DNA of 64,000 bases, from NCBI RefSeq assembly GCF_026745355.1, contig NC_079204.1, positions 5,389,103 to 5,453,102 on the forward strand, written 5' to 3'. Numbering within the stretch: the stretch's first letter is position 1; each line of letters opens with the position of its first letter. This document shows, piece by piece, positions 25,416 to 37,990 of this stretch. The translations under genes were made by a program, and so were the position numbers. The notes under the pieces are model-generated. The model was not told where the DNA came from, did no database searches, and worked only from the letters and a program-made list of their open reading frames with translations. The DNA is from Beta vulgaris subsp. vulgaris (taxonomy: Eukaryota; Streptophyta; Magnoliopsida; Caryophyllales; Amaranthaceae).

Positions 25416-26160
25416 TCAAATATTGCATCCCTTGACTCTATCGGAGTGAATAGAGACAAAGTCATTGGGCTCAATGACATAAAACCTATAGGCTTTGCTA
25501 TGTACCGCATAGCCTATAAAAATGCAATCAATTCCTTTTTCACCTAAAGTTTTCCTTTTAGGTTCCGTCAATTTGACAATTGCCCTACAACCCCATACCT
25601 TAAGGTAATTGAGATTAGGCTTTTTATTACACCAAAGTTCATAAGGGGTAGTCTTATTCCTTTTATTAGGAACTCGATTTAAAATGTAACATGCAGTTAA
25701 AATTGCATCACCCCAAAAACCGTCATTAAGACCCGAATTAGAAAGCATGGTATTAACCATTTCTTTTAGGACCCTATTTTTCCTTTCCGCTATACCATTA
25801 CTTTGAGGTGAGTATGGGGCGGTTGTTTCATGAATTACACCAATGGAACTAAAATAACTTGGATTATAATATTCACCACCCCTATCCGTTCGAAGTCTTT
25901 TAATCTTTTGATTAAGTTGGAGTTCCACTTCGATTTTAAAGGTCTTAAACTTTTCTAGTGCTTCATCTTTAGTAAATAATAAATATATGTAACAAAACCT
26001 TGAAAAATCATCAATAAAAGTTACAACATATTTTTATTTCCCAAAGAAGGTGAACTATGAAAGTCACACAAGTCACTATGCACCAATTCTAGCAATACCG
26101 TTTGTCTAGTCACACTAGGATAAGGATTTTTTGTAATTTTATTTAGCACGAAGTTGACAC
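25416..26160 (-). pseudogene. copia integrase core
   Basis: The C-terminal part is open (25416-25928), with RTDRGGEYYNPSY, the PYSPQSNGIAERKNR block that contains the catalytic Glu, and YELWCNKKPN. The N-terminal half, with ELVHSDLCDF and FIDDFSRFCYIY (catalytic Asp region), is readable only after frame changes between 25929 and 26160. The integrase lies upstream of the RT, as in copia. It is disabled as read. Confidence 0.8.
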
Positions 26161-26170
26161 TTCTCTAACT

Positions 26171-27593
26171 TTAAATCGAAAGGAGGTATAACCCCATTTT
26201 AGACATGTCATATAATCTACGATAATTCACATGACATAAACGATTGTGCCATAGAGAAGAAACATCAAGCATGTAAATAGAACTAGTACCAATTTTATTA
26301 TCAATACTAAATTTAAACATTCCATTACAAAAGAAACCTTGTCCAACAAAAATACCACCCTTGGAAAGTACAAATTTATCCGACTCAAAAACAACTTTAA
26401 AACCATACTTATTCAAGAGACCTCCGACACAAGATTCTTCCTAACTTCCGGTACATACACAACATCCCGGAGAGTTAAAGTCTTTCCCGAGGTTAACAAC
26501 AATTCTACTTGGCCTATGCCTCTAGCCTTTACCGTAGAATCATTCCCCATATACAAGATTGGACCATCATCCAAATCTTTCAAAGACTTGAAGAAATCCT
26601 TGTTATTGCACACATGTCTAGAGGCTCCCGAATCTATCCACCAAGAATCATCAACCTGCACACACATAATTTCAGAAATCATAGCAACAAAATGCATTTC
26701 TTCAATTACATTAACATGTGCATTGTTACCTTGGTTTTGAACAACACTAGGTTGTGTGTTCTTTGTCTTCTTCTTTGTTGTTAGAAGGACAATCCCTCTT
26801 AAGATGAGGACCATTGCATATCCAACAAGAGAGGGTCTTCCTCTTCTTGTTTGCAACATTGGTTTTGTTATGTTGTTGTTGTTGTTGTTGTTGTTGGATT
26901 TCTTGGTCTTACTAGACCCACCAACCTCTACCAAATTAACGGTAGATTTAGGAATACTAGGAGTAGTATCCTTAACCCCATCTTGAGCCCGGATCCCCTC
27001 TTCAATACGAAGATGAGTTCCTAATTGCTCCATGGACATGTCTTCCTTTTTATGTTTTAAAAGATGTTTTGTATCTTTCCAAGAATTTGGTAATTTGTCA
27101 ATGATTGAGGCAACCGCAATTGCCTCATCCATCACCATACCATGTGATCTTATTTGGTTCAAAATATGATGAACCTCATGGAATTGCTCCATAATAGGCC
27201 GATCATTAGTCATTTTAAAAGAATTAAAATTACTAACAAGGAATTTCTTACTTGAAGCATCTTCCGAAATGTACTTGGCCTCAAGAGCGTCCCAAAGTTC
27301 CTTTGCACTCTCCACATTTTGGTAGAGATCAAACAACGGGTCGGTGAGAGAGTTGAGAATATGACCACGACAAATGTAGTCATCATTCTCCCACTTGATC
27401 CTCTTCCTAGTAGTCTCAAGAGGCTCTTCCTCTCCATCTTCCGGGAGTGGTGGCATAGGAGTTGATACACATACACCACATTCAAGGCGGTCAACAAGAA
27501 GTGCATCTTCTTTTGCCACCTCCGATAGCCCACCCCCTCAAACTTATCCAACTTTTGGAAGTTCATAGTCATGTCCTTGAGTGATTGAGCCAT
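26171..27593 (-). pseudogene. copia gag, protease and pre-integrase region
   Basis: Gag begins at 27593 (MAQSLKDM, LDKFEGVGYRRWQKKM). A 1-nt loss at about 27465 shifts the frame before STPMPPLPED. The zinc knuckle CWICNGPHLKRDC is in another frame, because frames change at an AAC microsatellite (about 26876-26900) and again in a GAA-rich run. The protease motif WWIDSGASRHVC follows (about 26640), then a gag-pre-integrase piece LWHNRLCHVNYR at 26171-26416. All modules are recognisable, but the frame is broken at least three times. Confidence 0.85.
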
Positions 27594-27625
27594 ATCCGAA
27601 AAGAAAAGAATTTAAACTAATAGAT

Positions 27626-28374
27626 TGTTAGACTTTGTGATCAATGAGAGAACCGGATATCCACTCCAAGGCACGGAAACTACGCTTTCCTATTAGTTTA
27701 ATTTCGCCCCTCTAGGATCACCGGGTTAACACGAAATAACTAATGAGATACAATGGAGAGAAACAATCCACTTAGATGATCTTCTAAGTGAATCAACAAG
27801 AACTTGTGTTTTGTGTTTGTGAAGAACACTCAAGAGAAGATTGCAAGTTTTCTCTTAAGCTAAGCAAGAAGTATTTGAGAGAGTATAGAATAGAAAATTC
27901 TGATTTTCTTTCAACCCTTCACTCATAGGAATCCCAAGGTTTATATAGGAAGAATAAACCTTTCATTGACTAGAGTAGTCTAATCATAACCCCCATTTAA
28001 TCACCCATCAAAGGCCTTTAATCAGCTGATTTAAGGACCTTAAAGGTCATTAAAATGAGGCCATAACATCACAACGGACATAAAACCGTCAAGGCATCTT
28101 TTCGCATTCCAAGGCAGAAGACACGTCGCGACTCGCGAAAATCGCGAGTCGCGAGGCGCTGGTCGCGACCCGCGACGCCTGTCGCGACTCGCGACGGGCC
28201 ACTGGTCGCGACTCGCGACGGTTGTCGCGACTCGCGGCCAGTCTTCTGTCTCCCTTGGTTTATCAATGCGTTTTGCCACTTGATGCACTCTAGCCTTTTG
28301 CATACTAGACCTCCTCCTCTTCTAGTACATATCCTTATGAGTTTCAAACCCATTACCCTATAAATGTTCCAACA
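27626..28374 (-). repeat. 5' LTR of the copia element (749 bp)
   Basis: Same ends as the left LTR. The TCGCGA array (about 28125-28240) is present with a 3-bp deletion in the first palindrome. As the 5' LTR of a - strand element it would carry the promoter, and transcription would run toward decreasing coordinates. The right flank, TCTTT, matches the left flank. Confidence 0.95.
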
Positions 28375-28480
28375 TCTTTCAGTGTAATAGTATGGTCTCA
28401 TGTGCATAGGGATGGAATCGTGGAAACTTTATTGCACATCATCTTGCTAGATTAGTGCCTTTTGGTCCCTCCGTTTCTCA
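28375..28480 (+). pseudogene. LINE RNase H relic, right half
   Basis: This continues the relic broken at 22357. VWSHVHRDG and then, after a frameshift, HHLARLVPFG match the end of the RNase H domain of LINE A (TWSHVKRGG, HHLAQVIPFG). Together with 22020-22357 it shows the pre-insertion site of the copia element. Confidence 0.65.
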
Positions 28481-28674
28481 ATCAATGCATCACAAATAAG
28501 TGGGGGAATAGCAAAAAAATGTAAAGTGAAACAATAAAGTAAGGTAATTCAAGTGGTGAAACAAAAAATTGTGGTCCCCTCTTGCTTTTTGATGTCATAT
28601 ATATAATAATGTTGAAATTGTTTTACCGTTTTAAGTTTGGTTGCACTTATTATAGCTATTTCAAAATAAAGAAA

Positions 28675-29100
28675 GTGATAAACCCGTTTTCACCCGAAGA
28701 TAACGATCCGAAGTAGAACCAAAACCCGAGATAACTCGACCCAGCCTGAAATTTATATAGACCTGAATATGACTTGAACCCGAATCTACCAGACCTGAAA
28801 TGACCCGATAATGATGACCACAACCCAACCCGAAAAGTTGTCATATTAGTTACTTTTTAAATAAATTTATAATATCGTCATGAAATATAATATATTATCT
28901 AGTCATTGTCCACTAATTATTTAATTTACTCTTATGAGTCTTATATGTGTGTTATTTATTTACAAGATTGGAAATCCAATCTAATACGACCCTAAATATA
29001 TGGACCTGATATCAACCCGCACCTGAACGAACCCAACCCGGATATAGCTCAAACACAAAGTTGACCCGATCAATATGACTCGTTTGTCACCTCGAGATAC
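28675..29100. other. CCCGA-rich stretch upstream of the DUF3143 gene
   Basis: There are repeated short motifs of the type ACCCGA, GACCTGA and AACCCGAA on either side of an AT-rich centre. The pattern recalls the compositional repeats of non-autonomous hAT-like elements, such as that at 42624. No ends or target duplication could be fixed. It forms the upstream part of the DUF3143 promoter region. Confidence 0.2.
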
Positions 29101-29123
29101 TCTTATCGAGCGACGGGAAGTGG

Positions 29124-29130
29124 TATATAA
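29124..29130 (+). promoter_or_regulatory. TATA box of the DUF3143 gene
   Basis: TATATAA followed by GG lies about 160 bp upstream of the start codon at 29292, a plausible distance for a plant promoter with a leader of about 130 bp. No ATG lies in frame between it and 29292. Confidence 0.45.
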
Positions 29131-29291
29131 GGCTAATAAGCACGCGAGATTTGGCATGGCCCAAACCATTGGACATCAAAGCACAATCTAGAAATCTAAC
29201 CCGGGTAATATTCATCCCAAAAAATTCTACACTTGTAGTTCTAGAAATTGGATCAACATACAAAAATAGGAATTCCAATGAACCAACACAA

Positions 29292-32200
29292 ATGAAAATG
29301 TTATCCATTTCTTCCCTCTCAAACACCCTCAACACAAACACCAAAAAACACACCTTCTTCTTCCTCTCACCCACTTCTTTTTCTTCATCATCTGCTACTC
29401 AAAACAAATCCTTTAAATACCCTTTAAATTTCTCAAAAAACCCATCTTTTCCCCTTTTTCCCTCAAGAAAATCTCCAATTATTATAGCAAAAGTTTCTCC
29501 AGACTCAGAATCAGAACCAGAAGTTTCTACAACAGTTGAAGATGAATGGATTAATAGATTGCCTGATAAAAAGAAACCTTTATATGCTCATAGTTTACCC
29601 TGCATTGAAGCTTGGCTTAAAAGCTTAGGTTTTTATCAAAGTTCTGATGATAGGGCTGTTTGGTTTATTGAAAAATCTGAATGGCATGCTCAACTTTCTC
29701 TTGATATCACTGACCTTAATATAAGGTTTGTATTTCTTTCATTTTTGCTTTCTGGGTTTTTCTCATTGATAATATTTCTTTGTTGTATCTTACAATTTTC
29801 TTTGTTGGAATCATGGTTTTTTTTGGCAATAGCTTTGAATTGTTTGATGGGAATGAATAAAAAAACCAGTCTTTTTGATTCTTGTTAGTATTAGCACTTT
29901 AGGGATAGTTGGAATTACTGTTTTAAGTTGATTCATGATTGGTAAGAATGTTGTCTAGAATTGTGAATAAAGAAAGAAAGACAATGTTATGTATATACAG
30001 TGTTGCAATTTTGGGTAATCTTTAATGATATTCATTTGTGAGATGAGCAGAAATTTGGAAAAAATTGTGCTGAAAAAATTCTAAGACTTGGAAGTTGGAA
30101 CTTTAGTGATTGGTGTAGTGTATTGGAGTTATGGTGCTGAGATTGCTGTTTGGATTTTAGTTTTCAGGGTAGTTTCATGCATCCTTCTTTCTTTTAATTG
30201 CAGAGTAGATTAGTAGTTTCATTAATGTTGCATTAAATCATAATATTTGATCTTATGAGAAAGAGTTCAACATGTAGGGTCAAAAACTAGCCAATCGAAA
30301 ACCGAAGCCTGAATTAGTAGGTAATTCATATGTCAATCATATGTAAAAAAGAGATGAATAGTATTTCCAATAGAATTACAAACACACATTAAACAGAAAT
30401 TTGTGTATTTCTTTTTTCTCTGAGTATAAACTGTATCAATAGCAAGCCAAAGAATTATTGTACATCTTGGTTGTTCATAGAGGCCGACACTGCTTTATGT
30501 ACCTTATCACAGGCTTAATTATATGTAATGGAACATCGGCCAATTAGAGCATACCAGCATTCTCGCAGCTCTTAAGCTCATCAATAGAGGAAGCTTTTGC
30601 TGTCTGTTGGTTCAGTAATTCCCTGGTTTTGATAAAGCAACTAGTTTGGGGGGTAATTAGAATTTTCATTCATTAATTTTTTACTTCAAAATTATAACAC
30701 TAAACACTACTTGGTTTAGTGGTTAAGACTTTAATATAGCGCCACATGGCACGGTTCCTTGTTTAAGAACTTTAATATATTACTATAGATTTTAAAATCC
30801 GGAAAATTCAGATAGGTGATGCTAGCAGTCCAACTCCCTGCACCATATCTCAAATAAAACATACAACACCAAGAAGTTGAATAGAACTGCTGCCTTAATG
30901 TAATAGCTTTTACCTTTATGCAATAATATTCCTGGTTAGAAATTTTCTGATATGTACCTTCCACAAATTAGCTGAGTCACCCAGTTATAGGATAGAAGTT
31001 TCTCACCTCATGGTGAGTTACCTATAAAGAATTTTTTGTGCATGCCGGAGTAACCATGTTAACTACAGATTTTAAGAAAGCTGAAAACTACTCCCTAAGA
31101 AATTGATGAGGCTACAAAGTGCATATTAGATTAGTTATCCTTATCATGTGAAAGTGAGAAATATAGCACTCTTGCGAGTTTACGAATCACAGGTCTTTAT
31201 GTAAATCTTGTCAGATTTGTGGCTGGAAAGTACTATCTACGAGAATGAATTCCTGCTCACTCTGCTTGACAGCAACAAAAAAAATTTAAAGATTATTTTT
31301 CATTTTGGTTGGCATTTAAAACCAGACATAAAAGATACCGTGGAAGAAGTGCAACTGAGGACTGCCTGAGGTTACGTAAGTTACGGTCAGATGGTTGCCT
31401 CAAGGACTATTAAATTATCCACGCTGGAAATGTTTGTTGAATTTTGTTTGTTGGTGAAGAATAAGAAGTGTGATTATCTGAATTAAGTGTCAAAACACTC
31501 AAACTGAACTCTGGGTCGTATATTGGTGGTTTAGAGAATGTCTCTTGATTTTGTGTTAGTTTAGAAGCCATCGTTCTGCATAATATAGTATAAAGCAGCA
31601 TGATGTTTTTTAAGTTTAAATGACATGTGACTCTTCCTATAACAGTTTGAATTATTAGGACTATCCTTGAAAGAAGTGTGGCATGAAAATATAGATAAAT
31701 ACGCACTTAGGTAAGCTGACGTGTGCGACTTGAGATGGAAAGTGACACTCATGTTTGAGGGACGGAGTGCCACGACACTCTTAGATGTGGCCAATCATTT
31801 TGCTATGAGATGTGGCTTTTCTACAAGTTGCATTAAGGAGGGATTTGAAATATGACAAGGCTTGGCTAAAAGATAGAACTTTGGCTAAACTAAACACTTT
31901 TGGCTGGTCTCATATCATCTCTCTTTTCTCCATGGATGCTGTTGTATAAAGCTCGTCAGTTTTGTGGTTTTAACAGTTGTTTTCAACTTTCAAGCTCTTA
32001 GGTAATGTGAACACCCAAATAATATAGCTCTTGGCCTTTCAAGAATCTCTCGAGATTATTGTTCTTAACTGTAGGATTCTGTGGTACCTGAGGTATCTGG
32101 CTTTTAAGGTCCTGGCTTGCTTATAGTTTGTACATCCTTAAGCTAGAAGTAGTTCTTAACTTGAGCTTATATTTGCAATAATTTTACTCTCTGACCGTTG

Positions 32201-32322
32201 CATTTTTTACATTCAGATATTTGAAGAATGGACCGGGCAATCTAGAAAAAGATATGGAGAGGAGATTCAGCTATGCACTGAGTAGAGAGGATATCGAGAA
32301 TGCTGTACTTGGAGGACCGTAA
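29292..32322 (+). CDS. plastid DUF3143-family protein, two exons
   Basis: Exons 29292-29725 and 32217-32322 give about 179 aa. The start is the ATG at 29292, with a second ATG two codons later. The first 70 or so residues are Ser/Thr/Asn/Lys-rich with almost no acidic residues, a typical chloroplast transit peptide. The mature part has LPDKKKPLYAHSLPCIEAWL, LGFYQSSDDRAVWF, then across the splice DLNIRYLKNGPGNLEKDMER and ending SREDIENAVLGGP. I recognise this as the DUF3143 family of cyanobacteria and plastids, whose members end in a similar GP motif. Function is unknown; a plastid role is inferred. The intron (2.5 kb) holds a Helitron relic, and its 3' part belongs to the segmental duplication. 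Confidence 0.8.
30640..30789 (-). mobile_element. short Helitron-like element in the DUF3143 intron
   Basis: On the - strand it begins TCTATAGTAATATATTAAA, carries CCATGTGGCGC, and ends in CTAGT. This matches the 5' end of the element at 53757-54020 and the CTAGT end of plant Helitrons. The CCCGGG hairpin near the 3' end is degenerate here. Only about 150 bp, non-coding. Confidence 0.5.
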
Positions 32323-33030
32323 GAAATGAATACTGTAATCATTCAATGGTACAGAAAAAGGCATGTTCTGCTTAATTAGGTTTGTTGGATAAACGTTTCA
32401 GTAAAAGAATTTTTTTCGATAATTGTTCATGTTGCAAATCTACTTGCATTATTCACACTGTTGCCATGACCTGGCATATTCACTTGTTCTCAGCTAAACA
32501 TTACAGATGCTATCAACACAGGTGACAGATAGTTTTCTGATGAATCCATGAACAATTATATAGTTTCAAGATCTATGAATTTTAGTCACTCGTACATTCA
32601 GTGCAATTGCATAGCTTCTAAACTGCTCATCAGGCCTCGTACCACTTTAATATATAGCTCTTTTCACCCAAAGAAAACTGCTCAGCCTATCTAGTGCCCA
32701 ATTTTTTATACGACTAACTAGCAACGTGGATATGAGACCAATATTCCTTGACAAGTTGGCCAAATAGCGAACCTTCTTTCTGCATTAGCTTCATCGGCTC
32801 ATCATATTCCATCAGTTTTCCTGCAATAGAATCAGGGTAACTTTAAGCATTTTATCTCATCCTGGTAATTTACAACATAATTGAGGCCGTTGTAGGGTGT
32901 TATGAATTCTCCAGCTTGTGTTTTACTCTCATTCGAGATCAGTTCAATTTTCTGAATAACATCATTAGTTACTACATGACTCGTTTATAAGGGTTGAGAT
33001 TGAGCTGATCCAAACTCATTGGAAATGTTA

Positions 33031-33306
<276 letters not shown>

Positions 33307-33830
33307 TTAATGCAACCATTAATAAAAAGCTATCATACTAGAGCATCTCTAATAAACTGATGGGAAAATGGTTATTCGTACTTAGAAAGGATGAAAACTT
33401 ACCCCAGGAATCTAGACCGTGGCTTTTCTTTCTGACAGCTTCTTTTAGCTGACATTTGCCAAGCACCTCCCAGATTTCTTCATCATTATGTTGGCTTAAT
33501 GGATCCAAGTTGAATCGTACTGTGCCATTGAAGAGAGTAGGATCTTGAGGAATAATCCCAAATCGAGACCTTAGATCATGAAGTCCGATTGAAGATATAT
33601 CGATGCCATCAACTACTATCTTCCCTCCTAGTGGTTCGACTAAGCGAAACAATGCCCCTATTAGGGTAGTCTTCCCACTGCCTGTCCTACCAACAATACC
33701 AACTTTATCTCCTCCTTCAAATGTGCAACTGATTCCTTGAAGAACCAGTGGTGTGTCTGGTCTATATCTTACCTGTTTTGAACATGAAATTTTCTCATAT
33801 CTGTCGTTTTACCTGAATATATCAAACTTA

Positions 33831-33962
33831 GGGTGCGTTCTCTTCACTTGAACTTATCTGAATTGAACTTATTAGACATGATTGACCCTTATTGGAAATT
33901 ATTTTTCAGTGTTGTGTTGATCGGACTTGAAACTCAATTTTAAAGGTGAAGAGAACACACCA
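33831..33962. mobile_element. Harbinger/Tourist-like MITE (132 bp) in an intron of copy 3
   Basis: Inverted ends GGGTGCGTTCTCTTCAC and, from the right, TGGTGTGTTCTCTTCAC, flanked by TTA (33828-33830 and 33963-33965). Copy 4 has the empty site CACTTAATCCTAAT at the matching intron position (about 47700-47713), with one TTA. This proves both the insertion and the 3-bp duplication. Confidence 0.85.
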
Positions 33963-36900
33963 TTAATCTTAACACAAAATTATTTACCTGCAAATTGCAT
34001 ATCTCCACTTTACCAACCAATGGCCAGTTTTGTGGGGGGCGTCTATCGTCGATGACTTCTGGAGCTTCGCTTGGTATATTCATGTATTGCTTAATCCTCT
34101 CCACGGAAATAATATGGTTGGCCAAAATGCATTGATTTTGAAGTGAGACCACCATTCCCAAGTTTAATGTGAGACCATATGATAGTGCCATACCGATGAA
34201 GCCTATTATTTGTATAAGAATTTTCTTACAGAAGCTTTGATGCAGCAACAGTAACCTGCTAATATGGAGTGAGTGTGAGACAGAATTTCTCACCTGAGCT
34301 AAAAGTACCGCGAGGAAGCAAAACCATACACAATGCTGCAGCTGCAAGAACAATGGCACTAAGGGTCTCAATCCGTTGAATTAGCCATTCACTAGCTGCA
34401 AAATTGTGGAAGAATGGGCTCGCGTTTGTATCAATAAGATCAAGATTTTGAGCAAAAAAACGATCTTCTTCCTTGAAAGCTCGAATTGTAATGGCACCAG
34501 TTACAGATTCAGCTAAATGGTTTGCGACCATGGACTTGGTTATACCGTTGAGCCTCATCAACTCTTTTGCAGTTGCAAAGTAGTTTCGCTGTCAACATGT
34601 TTTATAAACCAGTTAGGTGTGCAACCTAGCAGTACGTCGAAAATTGAAAAACACTTCAGTAACATATTATACAGTAAACAGTTAACTGAGGTGGAGGCAA
34701 AGAAAAATGCTTACTAAACAATGAAAGATGAAGTATAATATAAGTTTTCTTTGTTGTTTCCAGAATAACTAATACCAACCTAAATGCTAGTGAGCAAAAG
34801 CTTGTGCAATTCCTTGAAAGTTGAGAAAAGCAGTATTTTATGGATTACATTCTTTTAGTGCAAGATTAAGTGTCAAAGTTTATATATCCATGTAGGAGTA
34901 TCGAGGAAAATGAAGAGAACGAGTAACGTAGATACAGATAATCTGTAAAGCTACATGAGAGAAGATCATGTAATTACTTACTTGCAATCGTGTTGCCACG
35001 TAGATCACAGGTACTGTGACAAACAAGACCTGCCAGATGATGACAGCCAGCACTCCAAAAGTAGCATACACAATAGTAGTAACCCCAAAGGTGATCATGA
35101 AGCTGAAGGGGATATCAACATCCACAGTGCACAAATCAGATGAAATCTGCAGGATTTAGAGAAACAGAGAGATATTACCGCAGTGTCTTTTTAATGTGAT
35201 TCAGTACATAGTGAAACTTATGAGAATTTAATACACACCCGACTTAGAATCCTCCCGAGAGGTGTAGAATCATAGAATGACACGGGAGCTCGAAAGAGAG
35301 AGTTCAGCAACTGAGAAAATAAAGATTTTGATGATTCCAACCCTAATGCAACCACTGCAAGAGATCTGATTAGTAAAAGTACTGTCATGCAGAATCCAAT
35401 AATGACATAAACCACGATCAATTTTTGTTTGCTGAGATGTGGGTTGTTAACGCCATAGGCCATCCAAGTATTCTGTAATATCTGGCCGGAAACAAAGGCG
35501 AGATGGAGAAGGGCAAAAATAGAAAAATACAGACAGCCTTTATTCTGATTCAGGTATAGTAAGTATGGCTTTAAACCAGTATCTCCGATTTCCCTTTCTT
35601 CTGCTTTAATCAACTGACCCCCTTTTATTGCTTCGCATTGGTTCTTCATGTTTGGTCTCTTAATCTCATTTGCAGGGGATATATGTCTTCCGGATGTGGT
35701 GACTTTAGCTGATGATTCAGTTCCAGCAGTCTCTTTGTGTGCATTTACAAGGTCCGAAAATTCCTGACTCGAAGCCAATAACTCATGATAAGGTCCTGCA
35801 TGAAGAACTTCCCCATCTGTCATTAGCTGCAGAAAGGATATGTTATCAGTGATTGCAAAGAATATATGCAAAAATATTGTAGACAACTTTCACTAGCGTA
35901 TGGCAAGTGATGTTACTCACCATACAACAATGGAATGCGGGAAGAAAATCAACTTGGTGTGTTACAAGCAACACAGTCTTTCCAGAAAGAGCTTCCATGA
36001 CATAATCCTGCAACAATGTACAAAGGTCACTTTTACTTCAAGTGAAAATACTAAGGAACCAAGAGTAAAATAGTCAAGGCCAAAGAATTTACATTTAAGA
36101 GGCTAGTTGCGGTGTGTGCATCAACAGCACTGAATGGATCATCCAAAATATATACGTCAGCATCTTGGTATAATGCACGAGCAAGTTGAATTCGTTGTTT
36201 CTGACCACCACTTAGATTGATTCCTCTTTCCCCTATTTCAGTCATGTCACCGTAAGGTAGAAGTTCAAGGTCCTTTACTAATGAACACCTACGAAGAGTT
36301 TCTTGGTATCGCAGGTCATCCATGGTAGATCCAAAAAGAATATTCTCGCATATTGTCCCTGATTGGATCCAAGCTGTCTGAGAAACATAAGCAATCCTCC
36401 CATAAACTTCCACCTATAAGAAAGAAAGGGGGTTAAGGATAAATCTCTTAATATATCCCCGTAATGATTAGATATACGAATCCATGAAATGATTAAAATG
36501 ATGCAACGATACAATAAGTATGAGGGGTTTTGAAGAAGCTTACTGTTCCATCAATATATGGTACTTCTCCAAGAATTCCTGCTAGCAAGGTTGATTTTCC
36601 TGAACCAACTTCTCCACATATAGCTACCTTTTCACCTGGACGAACATTGAAATTTATGTTTCTCAATGTCGGCTTTGATGGATTCATCTCCCACGAAAGA
36701 TTTGCTGACTTCATTAAAACGGCGTGCAGGTTTGTGCTGGTTAAATTACTCTTCTTCCTGACATTTTCAATCTGAAGCTCTGGTGCTTCTAGAAACTTCA
36801 CAATTTGTGCAAATGAGAGTCTTGCATGAATCACTACACTTATGAGATTAGGAATAAGTCTGATAGGCTCTTGCACCAGTTTCAAAGTGGCAAGAAAGGT

Positions 36901-37990
36901 GAAAACATTACTAGCATGTAAAGGAATTTTGAGAAGATAACATGCACCAAATGTAGCACAAGTCACCATTATAGGAGATGTCCAAAAGAGAAAAGAATTG
37001 TATGCTTTCTGCAACTGCACTGCTGATAAACATTTATATTCCACTTTCCTTAATGCTTCAATGACATTCTTAAAGTGAGCCTCCCAGGCATATAACTTTA
37101 GCACCTTCATATTCACAAGAGCCTCGGAGCAAGCCTTCAACCTATCATCTTGAGCAACCATTAATTTGCTTTGAAACTTCTGCTGTAATTTGGCAAGTGG
37201 GGTATTGCAAATCACAGTTAATATAATCACGACTAATGATGCAATCGTTGCAAGTCCAACTGAATGGATCATAATAACTAATGCGAAGCAAACTTGGAGA
37301 ATTACAGTCCAAGTTTGATGAAACCAAAAAGGGAATTCCCCGATCCTATATGCATCAACAGTTACATAATTCATTATTGTACCACCCGAGTAAATCTTCC
37401 TCGAACCATTTGATAATCGTAGTTGCTTCTTGTAAATTGCTGCTGTAAGAGCAGACTTTACATTTAGGCCAATCACTCTGGTCCGGAAATACCATTGCCT
37501 TTGTGACAAAGATTCTAGGATCTTCAAAAAGAAGAGCGAGAATGCTAAAAAGTAACCTTCATATCTGAAAGCTTCTTTACCCTCAGCAACCAATATGAAG
37601 GAATTCAACAAAATAGGTCCAGCTGACACTGATAGTATCTTCAGTAACGCGAAAACCCCTGATTTCAGAATCTCCTTCCGGTAACAGGCAACAATGGTAC
37701 ACAATAGGGAGGATTCTGATGATGATTTAACTTGCTTATTTTTATTCAACTGGTCCATAAACTGCAAATAACAAGATTCTGCCATATCTATGTCTCGTAA
37801 TTTGGGTATGTCATCTTTCTCTAAAATCTTCTTTTTGCCTAATTTCATCAAAGGATTCAACCAACAGAATGACAACTTACTGAACAACCCGGATTTGGCA
37901 AACGGAGTAACTTGGGCAGTTGCATCAATATTACTGCTGTCATTTTCCTTCATGTTTGGGGGTATGCCCTCTTTAACTACAAGGAGCAAA

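Larger units (their letters stand above)
22358..28374 (-). mobile_element. Ty1/copia LTR retrotransposon, complete with both LTRs
   Basis: The element has two LTRs of about 750 bp, a TG...CA pair of ends and a 5-bp target duplication TCTTT (22353-22357 and 28375-28379). Coding runs on the - strand in the order gag, protease, integrase, RT, RNase H, which defines copia. A polypurine tract, read on the - strand as GGGAGGAGGAT, abuts the left LTR (about 23110-23122). The usual TGGTATCAGAGC primer site is not seen beside the right LTR. Gag and pol are broken by several frameshifts although the LTRs are near-identical. It sits inside a LINE relic. Confidence 0.95.

Noticed and set aside
28981..29374. 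- strand frames overlapping the start of the DUF3143 gene
   Set aside because: They are shadows of the transit-peptide coding region and its promoter on the other strand.
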